Part shown: in pieces, positions 42,592-53,080 of the stretch | How positions within the stretch are numbered: the first letter of the stretch is position 1 | Layout: each line of letters starts with the position of its first letter | Assembly: GCA_020249435.1 (NCBI GenBank) | Contig: JADCFQ010000007.1 | Location: forward strand, 62,001-126,000 | Source of the DNA: Roseomonas sp. | GTDB lineage: Bacteria > Pseudomonadota > Alphaproteobacteria > Acetobacterales > Acetobacteraceae | Direction: 5' to 3' | Length of the DNA: 64,000 nt | The notes under the pieces: generated by a model | Seen by the model: only the letters and a program-made list of their open reading frames with translations | Database searches by the model: none | Told to the model about the DNA's origin: nothing | Position numbers and translations under genes: made by a program

Positions 42592-44982
42592 TTATTCTGC
42601 CGCCGCGCGGCGGCCGCTATTGATGATCTGCCAGAGCTTCGCCGGGGTCGCCGGCATCTCAACATGCGTCACGCCATAATCGGATAGCGCATCCACCACC
42701 GCATTGATCACGGCGGGCGGTGAGCCAATGGCCCCCACTTCGCCGCAGCCCTTAACGCCAAGCGGGTTATGCGTGCAAAGCGTGGTGTGGGTCGCAACCG
42801 AAACGGGCGGCAGATCATCCGCCCTTGGCATGGTGTAATCCATCATGGAACCGGAAAGCAGCTGGCCATCCGCGTCATAAACGCAGGTTTCAAGCAAGGC
42901 CTGCCCGATCCCCTGCGCGACACCGCCCTGCACCTGGCCTTCCACGATCATCGGGTTGATCACGCGCCCGACATCATCCACGGCAGTGAAATTCACCACG
43001 GCAGCGCGGCCGGTCTCGGGATCAATTTCCACTTCCGCGATATGGCAGCCACCCGGATAGGTGAAGTTCTTCGGATCATAGAAGGCGGTTTCTTCCAGGC
43101 CCGGTTCCAATTCCTCGATCGGGTAATTATGCGGCACGTAAGCGGCGACGCTGATATCCACCAGGGCCTTGGTCTTATCCGTACCCGCCACGCGGAAAGT
43201 GCCGCGTTCGAATTCGATATCATCGACCGAGGCTTCCATGAGGTGTGCCGCGATGCGCTTGCCCTTGGCGATGATCTTGTCCATCGCCTTCATCATGGCG
43301 CTGCCACCAACGGCGAGGCTGCGCGACCCGTAAGTGCCCATGCCAAAGGGCACCTTGGCGGTATCGCCATGCACGATATCAACCTGCGCTACCGGCACGC
43401 CAAGCTTATCGGCAACCAGCTGCGCGAAGGTGGTCTCATGCCCCTGGCCATGGCTATGCGCGCCCGTCAGCACCGTGACGCTCCCGGTGGGGTGCACGCG
43501 AATGGTGCCGACCTCATAAAGACCGGCGCGGGCGCCAAGGCTGCCCACCACGGCGGAAGGCGCGATGCCACAGGCTTCCAGATAGGTGGAACAACCAATA
43601 CCGCGCAGCTTGCCGCGCTTGGCCGCTTCCGCACGCCGCGCCGGGAAGCCGGCCCAATCGGCTGACGCCATCGCCTGTTCCAGGGTCGCGTGGTAATTGC
43701 CGCTATCATATTGCAGCGCGACCGGCGTTTGATAGGGGAACTGATCGGGCTGAATAAAATTCCGCCGACGGAGTTCCACCCGGTCAATGCCGGTTTGCTT
43801 CGCCGCCACATCCATCAGGCGTTCCAGCAGGAAGGTCGCTTCCGGCCGGCCCGCGCCGCGATAGGCATCCACCGGCACGGTATTGGTGAAAACCGCCTTC
43901 ACTTCGCAATAGATCACCGGCGTTGTGTACACGCCCGCAAGCAGCGTGGCGTACAAATAGGTCGGCACGCAGGGCGCGAAGGTGGACAGATAGGCGCCCA
44001 TATTGGCTTGGGTGGAAACCCTCAGCCCCAGGATCTTGCCATTGGCATCCAGCGCCAATTCGGTGTGGGAGACATGATCGCGGCCATGCGCATCCGACAT
44101 GAAGCTTTCGGTGCGATCCGCCGTCCAGCGCACCGGACGGCCAAGCTTGCCGGCAGACCAGGTCACAATCGCTTCTTCAGCATAGTGATAAATCTTGCTG
44201 CCAAAGCCGCCACCCACATCAGGCGCAATCACGCGCAGCTTACTTTCCGGCAAATGCAGCACATGGGCGCCCATCAGCAGGCGAATGACATGCGGGTTCT
44301 GGCTGGTGGTGGTGAGTGTATAATCGCCCGTGGTGCGATCAAACTCACCCACTGCGGAGCGCGGCTCCATGGCATTCGGGATCAGGCGGTTATTCACCAG
44401 ATCGAATTTCACGACATGCGCGGCGCCGGCAAAGGCAGCATCCACCACAGCCTTGTCGCCAATATGCCAATCATAGCAAAGGTTCCCGGCCACACCGTCA
44501 TGAATGGCGGCGGCGCCAGGCTTCAGCGCTGCTTCCATGGTGGCGGCGGCGGGCAGCACTTCGTAATCAACCGCAATGGCTTCGGCTGCATCGCGCGCCT
44601 GCTGGCGTGTCGCGGCAATGGCAACGGCCACCGGGTCGCCCACATGGCGGACCTTGTCATGCGCCAGCACAGGATGCGGCGGTTCGGCCATGGGCGAACC
44701 ATCCTTATTGTGGATTTGCCAACCGCAAGGCAGGCCACCCACGCCATCCTTCGCCATATCGGCGCCGGTATAGATTTCGACCACACCTGGCATGGAAGCG
44801 GCTGCCGAGATGTCCACGGATTTGATGCGGGCATGGGCATGCGGGCTGCGCAGGATCCAAGCGTGAAGCTGCCCGGGCTTATCCGAATCATCCGTGTAAG
44901 CGCCACGCCCTTGCAGAAAGCGGAAATCTTCCTTGCGGCGGACGCTGGCGCCGATACCTTCGAAGGGTGTCACCACGTTCAT
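42592..44982 (-). CDS. Molybdenum hydroxylase large subunit (form II, CoxL-like)
   Basis: A 796-residue molybdopterin-binding catalytic subunit. The active-site signature is AYRGAGR (373-379), the form II pattern, where true CO dehydrogenases have AYxCSFR. The essential Glu is 748 in GCGEVGAIG. Other marks are [16 protein letters not shown] at the start and [11 protein letters not shown] (255-265) for cofactor binding. It likely hydroxylates a heterocycle or aldehyde rather than CO. It is transcribed with its small and medium partners, 73 and 12 bases apart. Confidence 0.9.
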   Translation of the reverse strand: MNVVTPFEGIGASVRRKEDFRFLQGRGAYTDDSDKPGQLHAWILRSPHAHARIKSVDISAAASMPGVVEIYTGADMAKDGVGGLPCGWQIHNKDGSPMAEPPHPVLAHDKVRHVGDPVAVAIAATRQQARDAAEAIAVDYEVLPAAATMEAALKPGAAAIHDGVAGNLCYDWHIGDKAVVDAAFAGAAHVVKFDLVNNRLIPNAMEPRSAVGEFDRTTGDYTLTTTSQNPHVIRLLMGAHVLHLPESKLRVIAPDVGGGFGSKIYHYAEEAIVTWSAGKLGRPVRWTADRTESFMSDAHGRDHVSHTELALDANGKILGLRVSTQANMGAYLSTFAPCVPTYLYATLLAGVYTTPVIYCEVKAVFTNTVPVDAYRGAGRPEATFLLERLMDVAAKQTGIDRVELRRRNFIQPDQFPYQTPVALQYDSGNYHATLEQAMASADWAGFPARRAEAAKRGKLRGIGCSTYLEACGIAPSAVVGSLGARAGLYEVGTIRVHPTGSVTVLTGAHSHGQGHETTFAQLVADKLGVPVAQVDIVHGDTAKVPFGMGTYGSRSLAVGGSAMMKAMDKIIAKGKRIAAHLMEASVDDIEFERGTFRVAGTDKTKALVDISVAAYVPHNYPIEELEPGLEETAFYDPKNFTYPGGCHIAEVEIDPETGRAAVVNFTAVDDVGRVINPMIVEGQVQGGVAQGIGQALLETCVYDADGQLLSGSMMDYTMPRADDLPPVSVATHTTLCTHNPLGVKGCGEVGAIGSPPAVINAVVDALSDYGVTHVEMPATPAKLWQIINSGRRAAAE

Positions 44983-45055
44983 GTCTATCGCCTCCCGTAT
45001 TGTTTTGGTGCGGCCCTAGGTGGCCGCAAAAGGCGGGGCTTATGCCCCTGCCCCA

Positions 45056-45559
45056 TTAGTCAGCAGCGCGCGCCATTTCGCGGCGCTTGCCCTGCATCAC
45101 TTCCGCCGCCGCCGCGATGGCCTTGACGATATTGTGATAGCCCGTGCAGCGGCAGAGATTGCCTTCCAGCCCTTCGCGGATTTGCTGTTCCGTGATGCCA
45201 TTCGGGTGCTTATTCACAAGGTCAATCGCGCTCATCACCATGCCCGGCGTGCAGAAGCCGCATTGCAGCGCGTGGTATTCGCGGAAGGCTTCCTGCATCA
45301 CATGCAGCGTGCCATCGGCAGCCGCGAGGCCTTCAATGGTGGTCACATTCGCGCCATTGCACATCACCGCGAGCGTCGTGCAGGATTTCACGCTTTCGCC
45401 ATTCACATGCACCACGCAGGCGCCGCATTGGCTCGTATCGCAGCCGACATGCGTGCCGGTCATGCGCAGCTTCTCGCGCAGCATTTCCACCAAAAGCGTG
45501 CGGCCTTCAACCTCGGCGGTATGGGTTTGACCATTCACGGTCAGTGTCACCTGCGGCAT
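45056..45559 (-). CDS. Molybdenum hydroxylase 2Fe-2S small subunit (CoxS-like)
   Basis: A 167-residue iron-sulfur protein. The plant-type cluster uses Cys40, 45, 48 and 60 ([10 protein letters not shown] and KSC), the second cluster Cys100, 103, 136 and 138 (CGFCTPGM and CRCTGY). ATG 45559 (MPQVTL) is preferred over the in-frame ATG 45577. It is the first gene of this three-subunit operon. Confidence 0.93.
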   Translation of the reverse strand: MPQVTLTVNGQTHTAEVEGRTLLVEMLREKLRMTGTHVGCDTSQCGACVVHVNGESVKSCTTLAVMCNGANVTTIEGLAAADGTLHVMQEAFREYHALQCGFCTPGMVMSAIDLVNKHPNGITEQQIREGLEGNLCRCTGYHNIVKAIAAAAEVMQGKRREMARAAD

Positions 45560-45707
45560 AGCGCGTCTCCCAATCATGTTCTGCCCGGACCATTGGCCAG
45601 GGATGTTTCAACCCAAAGCCTCACCTGTAAGATGGGGCTTCGTCAAGCTTTTCAATATGAAATCTTGCCCGGAGAATGCGCCTCCGGGCAAGGGGTGCTT
45701 TTGGCCC

Positions 45708-46739
45708 CTAATGCTTCGCGATCAGCGCCGCGCCCTTGGCCCCGGCCAGAGGGTTCTCCGCCGCCGGGCGGTCATGCAAATGGCAGGCGGACCAATGCCC
45801 AGGCTCGGTCTGGCGGAGCGCGGGTTCATCCTGCCGGCAGCGATCAAAGGCATAGGGGCAGCGCGTATGGAAACGGCAGCCCTTGGGCGGGTTGATCGGG
45901 CTTGGCACATCGCCCTTCAGGATCACGCGTTCCCGCTGCGCGCCAGGCTCGGGCACCGGCACGGCAGACAATAGCGCTTCCGTATAGGGGTGCTTGGGCG
46001 CGGCAAATAATTCGCGCTTGGGCGCCACTTCCACGATCTTGCCGAGATACATGACCGCCACGCGATGCGTCATATGCTCCACAATCGCCAGATCATGGCT
46101 GATGAAGAGCAGCGCAAGGCCGAGATCCTTCTGCAAATCCTGCAGCAGGTTCACGATCTGCGCCTTGACGGAGACATCCAGCGCCGAGACCGCCTCATCA
46201 CATATGATCAGATCAGGCTCGGCGGCAAGCGCGCGGGCGATGCCGATGCGCTGGCGCTGCCCGCCCGAGAATTCATGCGGCCAGCGCCCAACGGCATCAC
46301 GCGGCAGGCGCACACGGTCCATCAGATCGCCGACGCGCTTTTCAAGGTCAGCGGCATCCTTGGCCAGGCCGAAATTGCGGATCGGCTCAGCCAGGATATC
46401 GCGCACCCGCATGCGCGGATTGAGCGAGGAATAGGGGTCCTGAAACACCACCTGCATACGCCGACGGAGCGGGCGCAAAGTGCTGGCTGGCATGTCATCA
46501 ATCCGGGTGCCGTCCAGGGTTACCTGCCCGCCGGTAATATCGAAAAGGCGCAGAATGGCCTTGCCGACGGTGGATTTGCCGCAACCGGATTCACCCACCA
46601 GCGACAGCGTCTCCCCCTTCGCGATGGAAAAGGAAATGCCATCCACGGCATAGACATGGCCGGTGACACCGCCCAAAAAACCTGAGCGGATCGGGAAATG
46701 TTTCTTGAGGTCATTGACCTCGAGCAGAGGCGTGCTCAT
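45708..46739 (-). CDS. Peptide ABC importer ATPase (DppF/OppF-like)
   Basis: A 343-residue ATPase. Walker [10 protein letters not shown] (49-57), signature [15 protein letters not shown] (about 155-169), Walker [16 protein letters not shown] and ISHDLAIV. The C-terminal Cys-rich stretch ([14 protein letters not shown]) is the OppD/F type metal-binding tail. It overlaps the DppD-like gene by four bases and is the last gene of the importer operon. Confidence 0.91.
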   Translation of the reverse strand: MSTPLLEVNDLKKHFPIRSGFLGGVTGHVYAVDGISFSIAKGETLSLVGESGCGKSTVGKAILRLFDITGGQVTLDGTRIDDMPASTLRPLRRRMQVVFQDPYSSLNPRMRVRDILAEPIRNFGLAKDAADLEKRVGDLMDRVRLPRDAVGRWPHEFSGGQRQRIGIARALAAEPDLIICDEAVSALDVSVKAQIVNLLQDLQKDLGLALLFISHDLAIVEHMTHRVAVMYLGKIVEVAPKRELFAAPKHPYTEALLSAVPVPEPGAQRERVILKGDVPSPINPPKGCRFHTRCPYAFDRCRQDEPALRQTEPGHWSACHLHDRPAAENPLAGAKGAALIAKH

Positions 46740-47725
46740 GCCGCGGCGGCCTCCTTCACGGCGTAATGACAGGCGACGATATGGCCGGGGGCTTTTTCTT
46801 CGAGGCCCGGCGCCACGTTGCGACAGAGATCGGTGGCATAGGTGCAGCGGCTGGCGAAGACGCAGCCTTCAAGCTTCTTTTTGAGGCTCGGCACCAGGCC
46901 CGGGATTTCCTGCAAGCGGGTTTCCGTCCCATCCAGCGAGGACCCAAGCTTAGGCACGGACCCAAGCAAACCCTGCGTATAGGGGTGGCGCGGGGTGCGG
47001 AACAAAGGCCCGACCTTGGCTTCTTCCACCTTGCGCCCGGCATACATCACCACCACGCGCTCAGCCACTTCCGCCACCACGCCAAGGTCATGCGTAATCA
47101 GCACAATAGCGGCACCGACGCGATGCTTCAGGTCGCGCATCAGATCTAGGATCTGCGCCTGAATGGTCACATCCAAGGCCGTGGTCGGTTCATCGGCAAT
47201 CAGCAGCTTCGGATTGCAGGCGAGTGCGATGGCAATCATCACGCGCTGGCGCATGCCGCCCGAAAGCTGGTGCGGATATTCCTTCACGCGGCGTTCCGGT
47301 TCCGGAATGCCGACCAGCTTCAGCATCTCCACCGCGCGGTCTTCCGCCTGCTGCGCCGACATGCCCTGATGGAGGCGCAGTGTCTCACCAATCTGGCGGC
47401 CCACGGTCAGCACCGGGTTCAGTGACGTCATCGGTTCCTGGAAGATCATGCTGATCTCATTGCCGCGAATGCTGCGCATTTCGACTTCTGAGAGGTCCAG
47501 CAGATTCTTGCCATTGAAGCGGATGGCGCCGGCCAGCTTGCCGGGCGGTTCCGGGATCAGGCGCAGGATGGACATGGCGGTGACGGATTTGCCGCAACCG
47601 CTTTCGCCCACCACGGCGAGTGTCTCGCCAGCCTCGACATGGAAGGAAACGCCATCCACCGCGCGATTGATGCCATCGGGCGTGCGGAAATGCGTCTGCA
47701 GATTGTCAACTTCGAGCATCGCCAT
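46736..47725 (-). CDS. Peptide ABC importer ATPase (DppD/OppD-like)
   Basis: A 329-residue ATPase paired with the 45708 product. Walker [11 protein letters not shown] (about 38-47), signature [15 protein letters not shown], Walker [15 protein letters not shown], and the OppD-type [12 protein letters not shown] tail. Together the two drive the 47729 and 48655 permeases. Confidence 0.91.
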   Translation of the reverse strand: MAMLEVDNLQTHFRTPDGINRAVDGVSFHVEAGETLAVVGESGCGKSVTAMSILRLIPEPPGKLAGAIRFNGKNLLDLSEVEMRSIRGNEISMIFQEPMTSLNPVLTVGRQIGETLRLHQGMSAQQAEDRAVEMLKLVGIPEPERRVKEYPHQLSGGMRQRVMIAIALACNPKLLIADEPTTALDVTIQAQILDLMRDLKHRVGAAIVLITHDLGVVAEVAERVVVMYAGRKVEEAKVGPLFRTPRHPYTQGLLGSVPKLGSSLDGTETRLQEIPGLVPSLKKKLEGCVFASRCTYATDLCRNVAPGLEEKAPGHIVACHYAVKEAAAA

Positions 47726-47728
47726 GGG

Positions 47729-48655
47729 TCAGATCCTCTTTGCCATGCGCGGGTCGAGGGCATCCCGGAGACCATCGCCGAGCAGGTTCACGGCCAGCAC
47801 GGTGATGGATAGGAAGATGGCGGGGAAGAACACGATATAGGGCTTCACCTGCCAAAGCGCGCGGCCTTCGGCCATGATATTCCCCCAGGATGGGATGATC
47901 GGCGGCGTGCCGGCCCCGATGAAGGACAGGATGCTTTCCACAATCATCGCCGATGCACAGATATAGGTCGCCTGCACGGTAATGGGTGCGAGCGTATTCG
48001 GCAGGATATGGCGCCAGATGATCACCGGCGTGCGTGTGCCCGCGGCCACCGCGGCGTCCACATAGGGTTGCTCACGGAGCGAAAGCACCACGCCACGCAC
48101 CAGGCGCGACACGCGCGGGATTTCCGCAATGGTGATGGCGATGATCACATTCTGCACCGAACCGCGCGTGAGTGCCATGAGCGCAATGGCAAGCAGGATC
48201 GGCGGGATGGACATCATGCCATCCATCACGCGCATGATGATGCTATCGGCCCAGCGGATGAAGCCGGAGATCATGCCAATGGTGAGCCCGATGATGGAAG
48301 CCAGCACCGCCACCGAAAACCCAACCAGCAGCGACACGCGCGCACCGTAGAGTACACGCGAATAGATATCGCGGCCAAGCATATCCGTGCCGAACCAATA
48401 CATCGCCGATGGTTCACGCGTGCGCCGCGCGGGGGCCAAGGCTGTCGGGTCGGTGGTGAACAACAAGGGCGCGAAAATCGCGACCAACACCATCAGCAGC
48501 ACCAGCGACCCGCCAATGGCAATCGCCGGGTTGCGCCGCATGAAGCCGAAAAACCCACCACGCGCCTTCACCGGCGGCATGATGTCGGGCAGCGTCGGCG
48601 CCACCGCGACATTCGCCGCGGTGATGCCCTTGGGGTCGAGGATGGAAGCGGACAT
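47729..48655 (-). CDS. Peptide ABC importer permease (DppC-like)
   Basis: A 308-residue permease. An N-terminal segment (about 41-62) and five later hydrophobic segments surround the EAA loop DAAVAAGTRTPVIIWRHILPN. The arrangement MSASILDPKGITAAN, then LLGRDIYSRVLYGARVSLLVGF, is the DppC/OppC type. It starts one base inside the DppB-like stop. Confidence 0.9.
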   Translation of the reverse strand: MSASILDPKGITAANVAVAPTLPDIMPPVKARGGFFGFMRRNPAIAIGGSLVLLMVLVAIFAPLLFTTDPTALAPARRTREPSAMYWFGTDMLGRDIYSRVLYGARVSLLVGFSVAVLASIIGLTIGMISGFIRWADSIIMRVMDGMMSIPPILLAIALMALTRGSVQNVIIAITIAEIPRVSRLVRGVVLSLREQPYVDAAVAAGTRTPVIIWRHILPNTLAPITVQATYICASAMIVESILSFIGAGTPPIIPSWGNIMAEGRALWQVKPYIVFFPAIFLSITVLAVNLLGDGLRDALDPRMAKRI

Positions 48656-49596
48656 CAGTATCTGATCCTCGGGTCCAGAATGGTATAGAGCAGGTCAATC
48701 ATCAGATTCACCAGCACATAGACAAAGGAAAACAGCAGCACGACGCCCTGAATGACCGGGTAGTCGCGCCGCAGAATGGCATCAACCGTGAGCCGCCCAA
48801 GGCCCGGGATGGCAAAGACGCTTTCCGTCACCACCGCGCCACCAATCAGCAGCGCAATGCCAATGCCGATCACGGTCACGATCGGCACGGCGGCATTCTT
48901 CAGCGCATGCAGGAACAGGATGTTGCGCTGACCCGCCCCCTTGGCGCGGGCGGTCCGGATATAATCCTGTTGCAGCACTTCCAGCATGGTCGCGCGCGTG
49001 ATGCGCGCGATCAGCGCGATATAGACCGTGCCGAGCGCAATGGCCGGCAGGATCAAATTCTGGAACCAGGGGAAGAAGCCCTGCTTGATCGGCGTATAGC
49101 CCTGCACCGGCACCCAATCGAGTTCCAGCGCAAAGATAAACGCCAGTACATAACCGACCACAAAGACGGGGACGGAAAAGCCAAGCACGGCAAAGCCCAT
49201 CACCGTGCGGTCAATCACCGTGCCCTGCTTCCAGGCGGCGATCACCCCCATCGGAATGGCGACCGAAACCGCCAGGATCAACGTGATGATCATGAGCGAC
49301 AGCGTCGGTTCAATACGCTGTTGAATCATGGTTGAAACCGGCAGGTTGGTGAAAATCGAAACGCCGAGATCACCCTGAAGAATACGCCAGACCCATTCCC
49401 CGAACCGGATCAAAAACGGCCGGTCGAGGCCAAGGCTGGCGCGGATGCGTTCCACATCTTCAGGCGTGGCCTGATCGCCTGCAATCACCGCAGCCGGATC
49501 ACCGGGCGCGACGTAAAGCAGGCTGAAGACAAATAGCGCGACGAAGGCCATCACCGGAATGGTGGCCAAGACGCGTCGGACAATATAGGCGAACAT
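48655..49596 (-). CDS. Peptide ABC importer permease (DppB-like)
   Basis: A 313-residue permease beginning MFAYIVRRVLATIPVMAFV. It has six segments and the DppB hallmark RATMLEVLQQDYIRTARAKG (EAA loop). SBP, DppB, DppC, DppD and DppF follow one another on the minus strand, with gaps of 21 bases or less. Confidence 0.92.
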   Translation of the reverse strand: MFAYIVRRVLATIPVMAFVALFVFSLLYVAPGDPAAVIAGDQATPEDVERIRASLGLDRPFLIRFGEWVWRILQGDLGVSIFTNLPVSTMIQQRIEPTLSLMIITLILAVSVAIPMGVIAAWKQGTVIDRTVMGFAVLGFSVPVFVVGYVLAFIFALELDWVPVQGYTPIKQGFFPWFQNLILPAIALGTVYIALIARITRATMLEVLQQDYIRTARAKGAGQRNILFLHALKNAAVPIVTVIGIGIALLIGGAVVTESVFAIPGLGRLTVDAILRRDYPVIQGVVLLFSFVYVLVNLMIDLLYTILDPRIRY

Positions 49597-49617
49597 GATC
49601 CCGGCGATCTTTCCTGA

Positions 49618-51219
49618 TTAGGACTTGCTGACGCCCCAGAAGAAGGGCAGCGGGCCGCCGACAATGCCGGTGACATTGCTGCGCCATGCCTGATAGGTCT
49701 TGTAGAAGCCAGTCGGCGCATAGGTCATGTGGCTCATGGCTGCGGCATTCATCTCGGCAACCGCGGCCTTTTCCGCCGCCAGATCCGGCGCTGCGAACCA
49801 CTTGTCACGGGCCGCTTCCACCGCATCATCCTTGGGCCAACCGAACCAGGCGCCATCGCCATGGGCGCGAAGGGCCAGATAGGCCGCCGGGTTGATACAA
49901 TCCGCACCCGCATGCCAGGTGTGGAAGATATGCCAGCCACCCTGACCGGGGGGCGATTTGGACGCGCGGCGCTGACCAACCGTACCCCAATCGGTCGCCA
50001 CAAAGTCCACATTCATGCCAATGGAGCGCAGCAGCGCATTGGTGACCTCGCCCATGGCCTTAAGCGGCGCCTGATCCTGCCCGACCAGCACCGTAATCGG
50101 CTGGCCGCTATAGCCGGATTCACGGAGCAACGCGCGCGCCGCTTCCACATTACGCGCACCTTTCAGGATATCCCCGCCGGCTTCCGTATAAAGCGGCGTG
50201 CCTGGCGTGAAGAAGGAAGGCAGGGTCTGCCACAGCGCCCGGTCATCACCGACTACCGCACGCATATAATCTTCCTGGTTCAGTACCATCGCAACCGCAC
50301 GGCGCGCGCGTACATCATTGAAGGGCGCATGCAAGTGGTTGAAGCGGAAGGAACCGATATTGCCGAGCGGATCGGCGATATCCACGCGAACATTGCGGTT
50401 GCGCCGCAAGGATGGGATCAAATCGGTGAGCGGGGTTTCCCACCAATCAATTTCATTATTCATCAGCGCCGCCGAAGCCGTGGCCGGGTCTGGCATAATG
50501 ATCCATTCGATCCGGTCCACCCCCATTCGCTTGCCGCCCGCCAGCCAGGACGGAGGCTCATTGCGCGGGACATATTGTTCAAAGCGCGTGAAGACCGCGC
50601 GGGCGCCGGGGACCCATTCATTGCGCACAAAGCGCATGGGGCCGGAACCCACGAATTCCGTGACCTGCTGGAAGGGATCGGTGCGCGCAATACGCTCCGG
50701 CATCATGAAGGCCATTGGCGTATTATTTTTGCCAAGCGCCAGCAACATCTTGGGGTAGGGCGCCTTCAGGCGCCAACGGAAGGTGCGGTCATCCACCGCC
50801 ACCAATTCTTCCTGGAGCGCGCGGATCATCTGGCCCATGCCATCGCGCACCGCCCAGCGATTGAGGCTGGCGACGCAATCGGCCGCGGTCACCTTGGTGC
50901 CATCATGCCACATCAGGCCGTCACGCAGGCGGAAGGTCCAGACCTTGCCATCAGAGGAAACTTCTTCGCTTTCGACCATTTGGCGCTTGGCTTCAAGCTT
51001 GTCGTCAAACCCGTAAAGCGTATCCCAGACCAGCGCCGCGGCATTGCGCACCACATATTGCGTGCCCCAGATGGGGTCGAAATTGGCTAGATTGGCCTGC
51101 GGCACGAAGCGGAGCGTGCGCGCGGTAGCGCCCTGAGACAGCGCCGGGGCTGAGACCCCAGCCGTGCCCGTCAATGCCGCAACGCCAGCGGTTGCCTTGA
51201 GGAAATTTCTACGATCCAT
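49618..51219 (-). CDS. Peptide/solute-binding protein, SBP_bac_5 family
   Basis: A 533-residue extracytoplasmic binding protein. MDRRNFLKATAGVAALTGTAG is a twin-arginine-type signal (RRNFLK). DDKLEAKRQMVESEEVSSDGKVWTFRLRDGLMWHDG is typical of SBP_bac_5 (peptide, nickel or opine). It is the first gene of the complete importer at 49596-45708. The ligand is unknown. Confidence 0.9.
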   Translation of the reverse strand: MDRRNFLKATAGVAALTGTAGVSAPALSQGATARTLRFVPQANLANFDPIWGTQYVVRNAAALVWDTLYGFDDKLEAKRQMVESEEVSSDGKVWTFRLRDGLMWHDGTKVTAADCVASLNRWAVRDGMGQMIRALQEELVAVDDRTFRWRLKAPYPKMLLALGKNNTPMAFMMPERIARTDPFQQVTEFVGSGPMRFVRNEWVPGARAVFTRFEQYVPRNEPPSWLAGGKRMGVDRIEWIIMPDPATASAALMNNEIDWWETPLTDLIPSLRRNRNVRVDIADPLGNIGSFRFNHLHAPFNDVRARRAVAMVLNQEDYMRAVVGDDRALWQTLPSFFTPGTPLYTEAGGDILKGARNVEAARALLRESGYSGQPITVLVGQDQAPLKAMGEVTNALLRSIGMNVDFVATDWGTVGQRRASKSPPGQGGWHIFHTWHAGADCINPAAYLALRAHGDGAWFGWPKDDAVEAARDKWFAAPDLAAEKAAVAEMNAAAMSHMTYAPTGFYKTYQAWRSNVTGIVGGPLPFFWGVSKS

Positions 51220-51422
51220 CGCCCTTCTCCCATTCTGTGTTCGGGGCAGCCCAGTCTGCCCAGGTAAAAGTCACTCTGCCTTACCGATTGGCAGTGCTTA
51301 TCAAGCTGCTTCGCTTAGCCTGCTTTCACCTTGGCGCAAATAGCCCCAATGGCTGGCCGGCATGCTCCGCTCTGCCAAAGCGATGCATGGCCCATGCCAT
51401 CAATGGCTTACGGCCCCGCCCC

Positions 51423-53012
51423 TCAGCTCCGCCTGATGCCCCAATAAAGTGCCAGACCCGGCACGCGCCCAGACAGGTTGGCGCGCAATGCCGTCATGGA
51501 TTTGTAGGAACCGAGCGGAATATAGGGCAGTTCATCCATCGCGACCGTCTGCATATCCCGCGCGATGGCCTGCTGCGCTGCAAGGTCAGGAGCGTCAAAC
51601 CAGGCATCGCGCAATTCCTCAAGCTTCGGGATATCCGGCCAGCCGAACCAGGCATTGGTGCCATTGCCACGCAGCGGGAAATGCGCCGCCGGATCGGCGA
51701 AATCGAAGGACGAGAATGAGGTAAACAGCATGGACCAACCTGCCCGCTCCACCGGCTCGCGCGAGGTGCGGCGCTGCACCGTGGTGCCCCAATCGCTCAG
51801 CACAATATCAGCATTGAAGCCAAGCCGGCGCACCAGATCAGCTCCTACCTGCGTGAGTGCGGCCGGCACCAGAATATCAGTAGGGCCAATCAGCCGCATG
51901 GTCTGGTTCGTATAGCCCGCTTCGCGCATCAAGGCCCGCGCGCGGTCAATGCTGCGCGGCCCCATCAGCGGCGCGAGGCCAGCATCATTCGCCAGCGGCG
52001 TACCCGGCGTGAACATGCCAACCCCGGTGGTGTAAAGCGACGCATCCGTCCCCACCGATGCTTGCATGAAATCCTGCTGGCTGATCGCAGGCAGCAAGGC
52101 TTGGCGCAGGGCCTTGTTATTGAAGGGCGCATGCGCATGGTTGAAGCGGAGAATGCCGGTCAGCGGCAGCGGGTCAATCGCTTCAATCACCACCTGCCGG
52201 TTACGGCGCAGCAATTGCTGCACTTCCGGCGGCGGCTGTTCATACCAATCAATCTCACCGGTTTGCAGCGCGGCGGCGGCGGTCGCGGCATCCACAATGA
52301 TGTGCCATTCCACGCGATCAAAATGCGCGATCTTCGGCCCGGCGGTCAGGCTTGGCGTGCCGGATTGCACGGGCACGTAATCGGCGAAGCGTTCATAGAC
52401 CACCAGGCTGCCGGAATTGAATTCATTTGCCTTGAAGCGGAAGGGGCCGGAACCGATGGCCTCCCGCACCTGCTGAAAGGGGTCGGTCTTGGCCAGGCGT
52501 TCGGGCATGATGAAGGCCGGGCTATTGGAAACCTGCGCCAGCGCATGAAACAGCAGCGGGAAGGGTTTTTTCAGCCGGAAGCGGATGCGCATGTCATCCA
52601 CGATCAGAATATCATCCGTGACGGTCGCAAGCTTCTGGCCGAAAGGGTTCCGCTTCATCCAGCGCTGCAGGCTTGGCACCACATCCTGCGCGCGCACGGG
52701 TTCCCCATCATGGAATTTCAACCCAGGGCGGAGCGTGATGGTAACGCTGCGCCCGCCATCATCGCTGCTATGGCCGGCGGCCATTTGCGGCTGTGGCTGG
52801 AATTGCGCATCCATCCCGTAAAGGGAGTCAAACACCATATGCCCAAAATTGCGGGTGATATTGGCCGTGGTCCAAATGGGATCGAGGCTGGTGAGGTTCG
52901 CCTGCGGCACCATTTTCAGCACGCGATTCTGCGCCGGCTGCGCAATGGCAAAGGAAGGCAGCGCGCTTGTGGCAGCGGCGGCACCGAGTTTGAAGACATC
53001 CCGACGTTGCAT
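51423..53012 (-). CDS. Second SBP_bac_5 binding protein
   Basis: A 529-residue paralogue of the 49618 protein, also with a Tat-like start (MQRRDVFKLGAAAATSALP). It shares the framework VPQANLTSLDPIWTTANITRNFGHMVF and TLRPGLKFHDGEPV. It lies 203 bases upstream, on the same strand, of the 51219 gene and has no permease of its own, so it may feed the same importer with another ligand. Confidence 0.89.
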   Translation of the reverse strand: MQRRDVFKLGAAAATSALPSFAIAQPAQNRVLKMVPQANLTSLDPIWTTANITRNFGHMVFDSLYGMDAQFQPQPQMAAGHSSDDGGRSVTITLRPGLKFHDGEPVRAQDVVPSLQRWMKRNPFGQKLATVTDDILIVDDMRIRFRLKKPFPLLFHALAQVSNSPAFIMPERLAKTDPFQQVREAIGSGPFRFKANEFNSGSLVVYERFADYVPVQSGTPSLTAGPKIAHFDRVEWHIIVDAATAAAALQTGEIDWYEQPPPEVQQLLRRNRQVVIEAIDPLPLTGILRFNHAHAPFNNKALRQALLPAISQQDFMQASVGTDASLYTTGVGMFTPGTPLANDAGLAPLMGPRSIDRARALMREAGYTNQTMRLIGPTDILVPAALTQVGADLVRRLGFNADIVLSDWGTTVQRRTSREPVERAGWSMLFTSFSSFDFADPAAHFPLRGNGTNAWFGWPDIPKLEELRDAWFDAPDLAAQQAIARDMQTVAMDELPYIPLGSYKSMTALRANLSGRVPGLALYWGIRRS

Positions 53013-53080
53013 GTGAACCTCCTTTTTGTCTTGGCCTTATCAAGCCCGCTTGCGGCTGGTGGCGCAAGCGCGATTTGGCC

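Noticed and set aside
42592-44982. Carbon monoxide dehydrogenase
   Set aside because: The active-site signature is AYRGAGR (form II), not the AYxCSFR of CO-oxidising enzymes, so the CO call is not supported.
43690-45126. A 478-residue plus-strand ORF
   Set aside because: It is antisense to the molybdenum hydroxylase large and small subunits.
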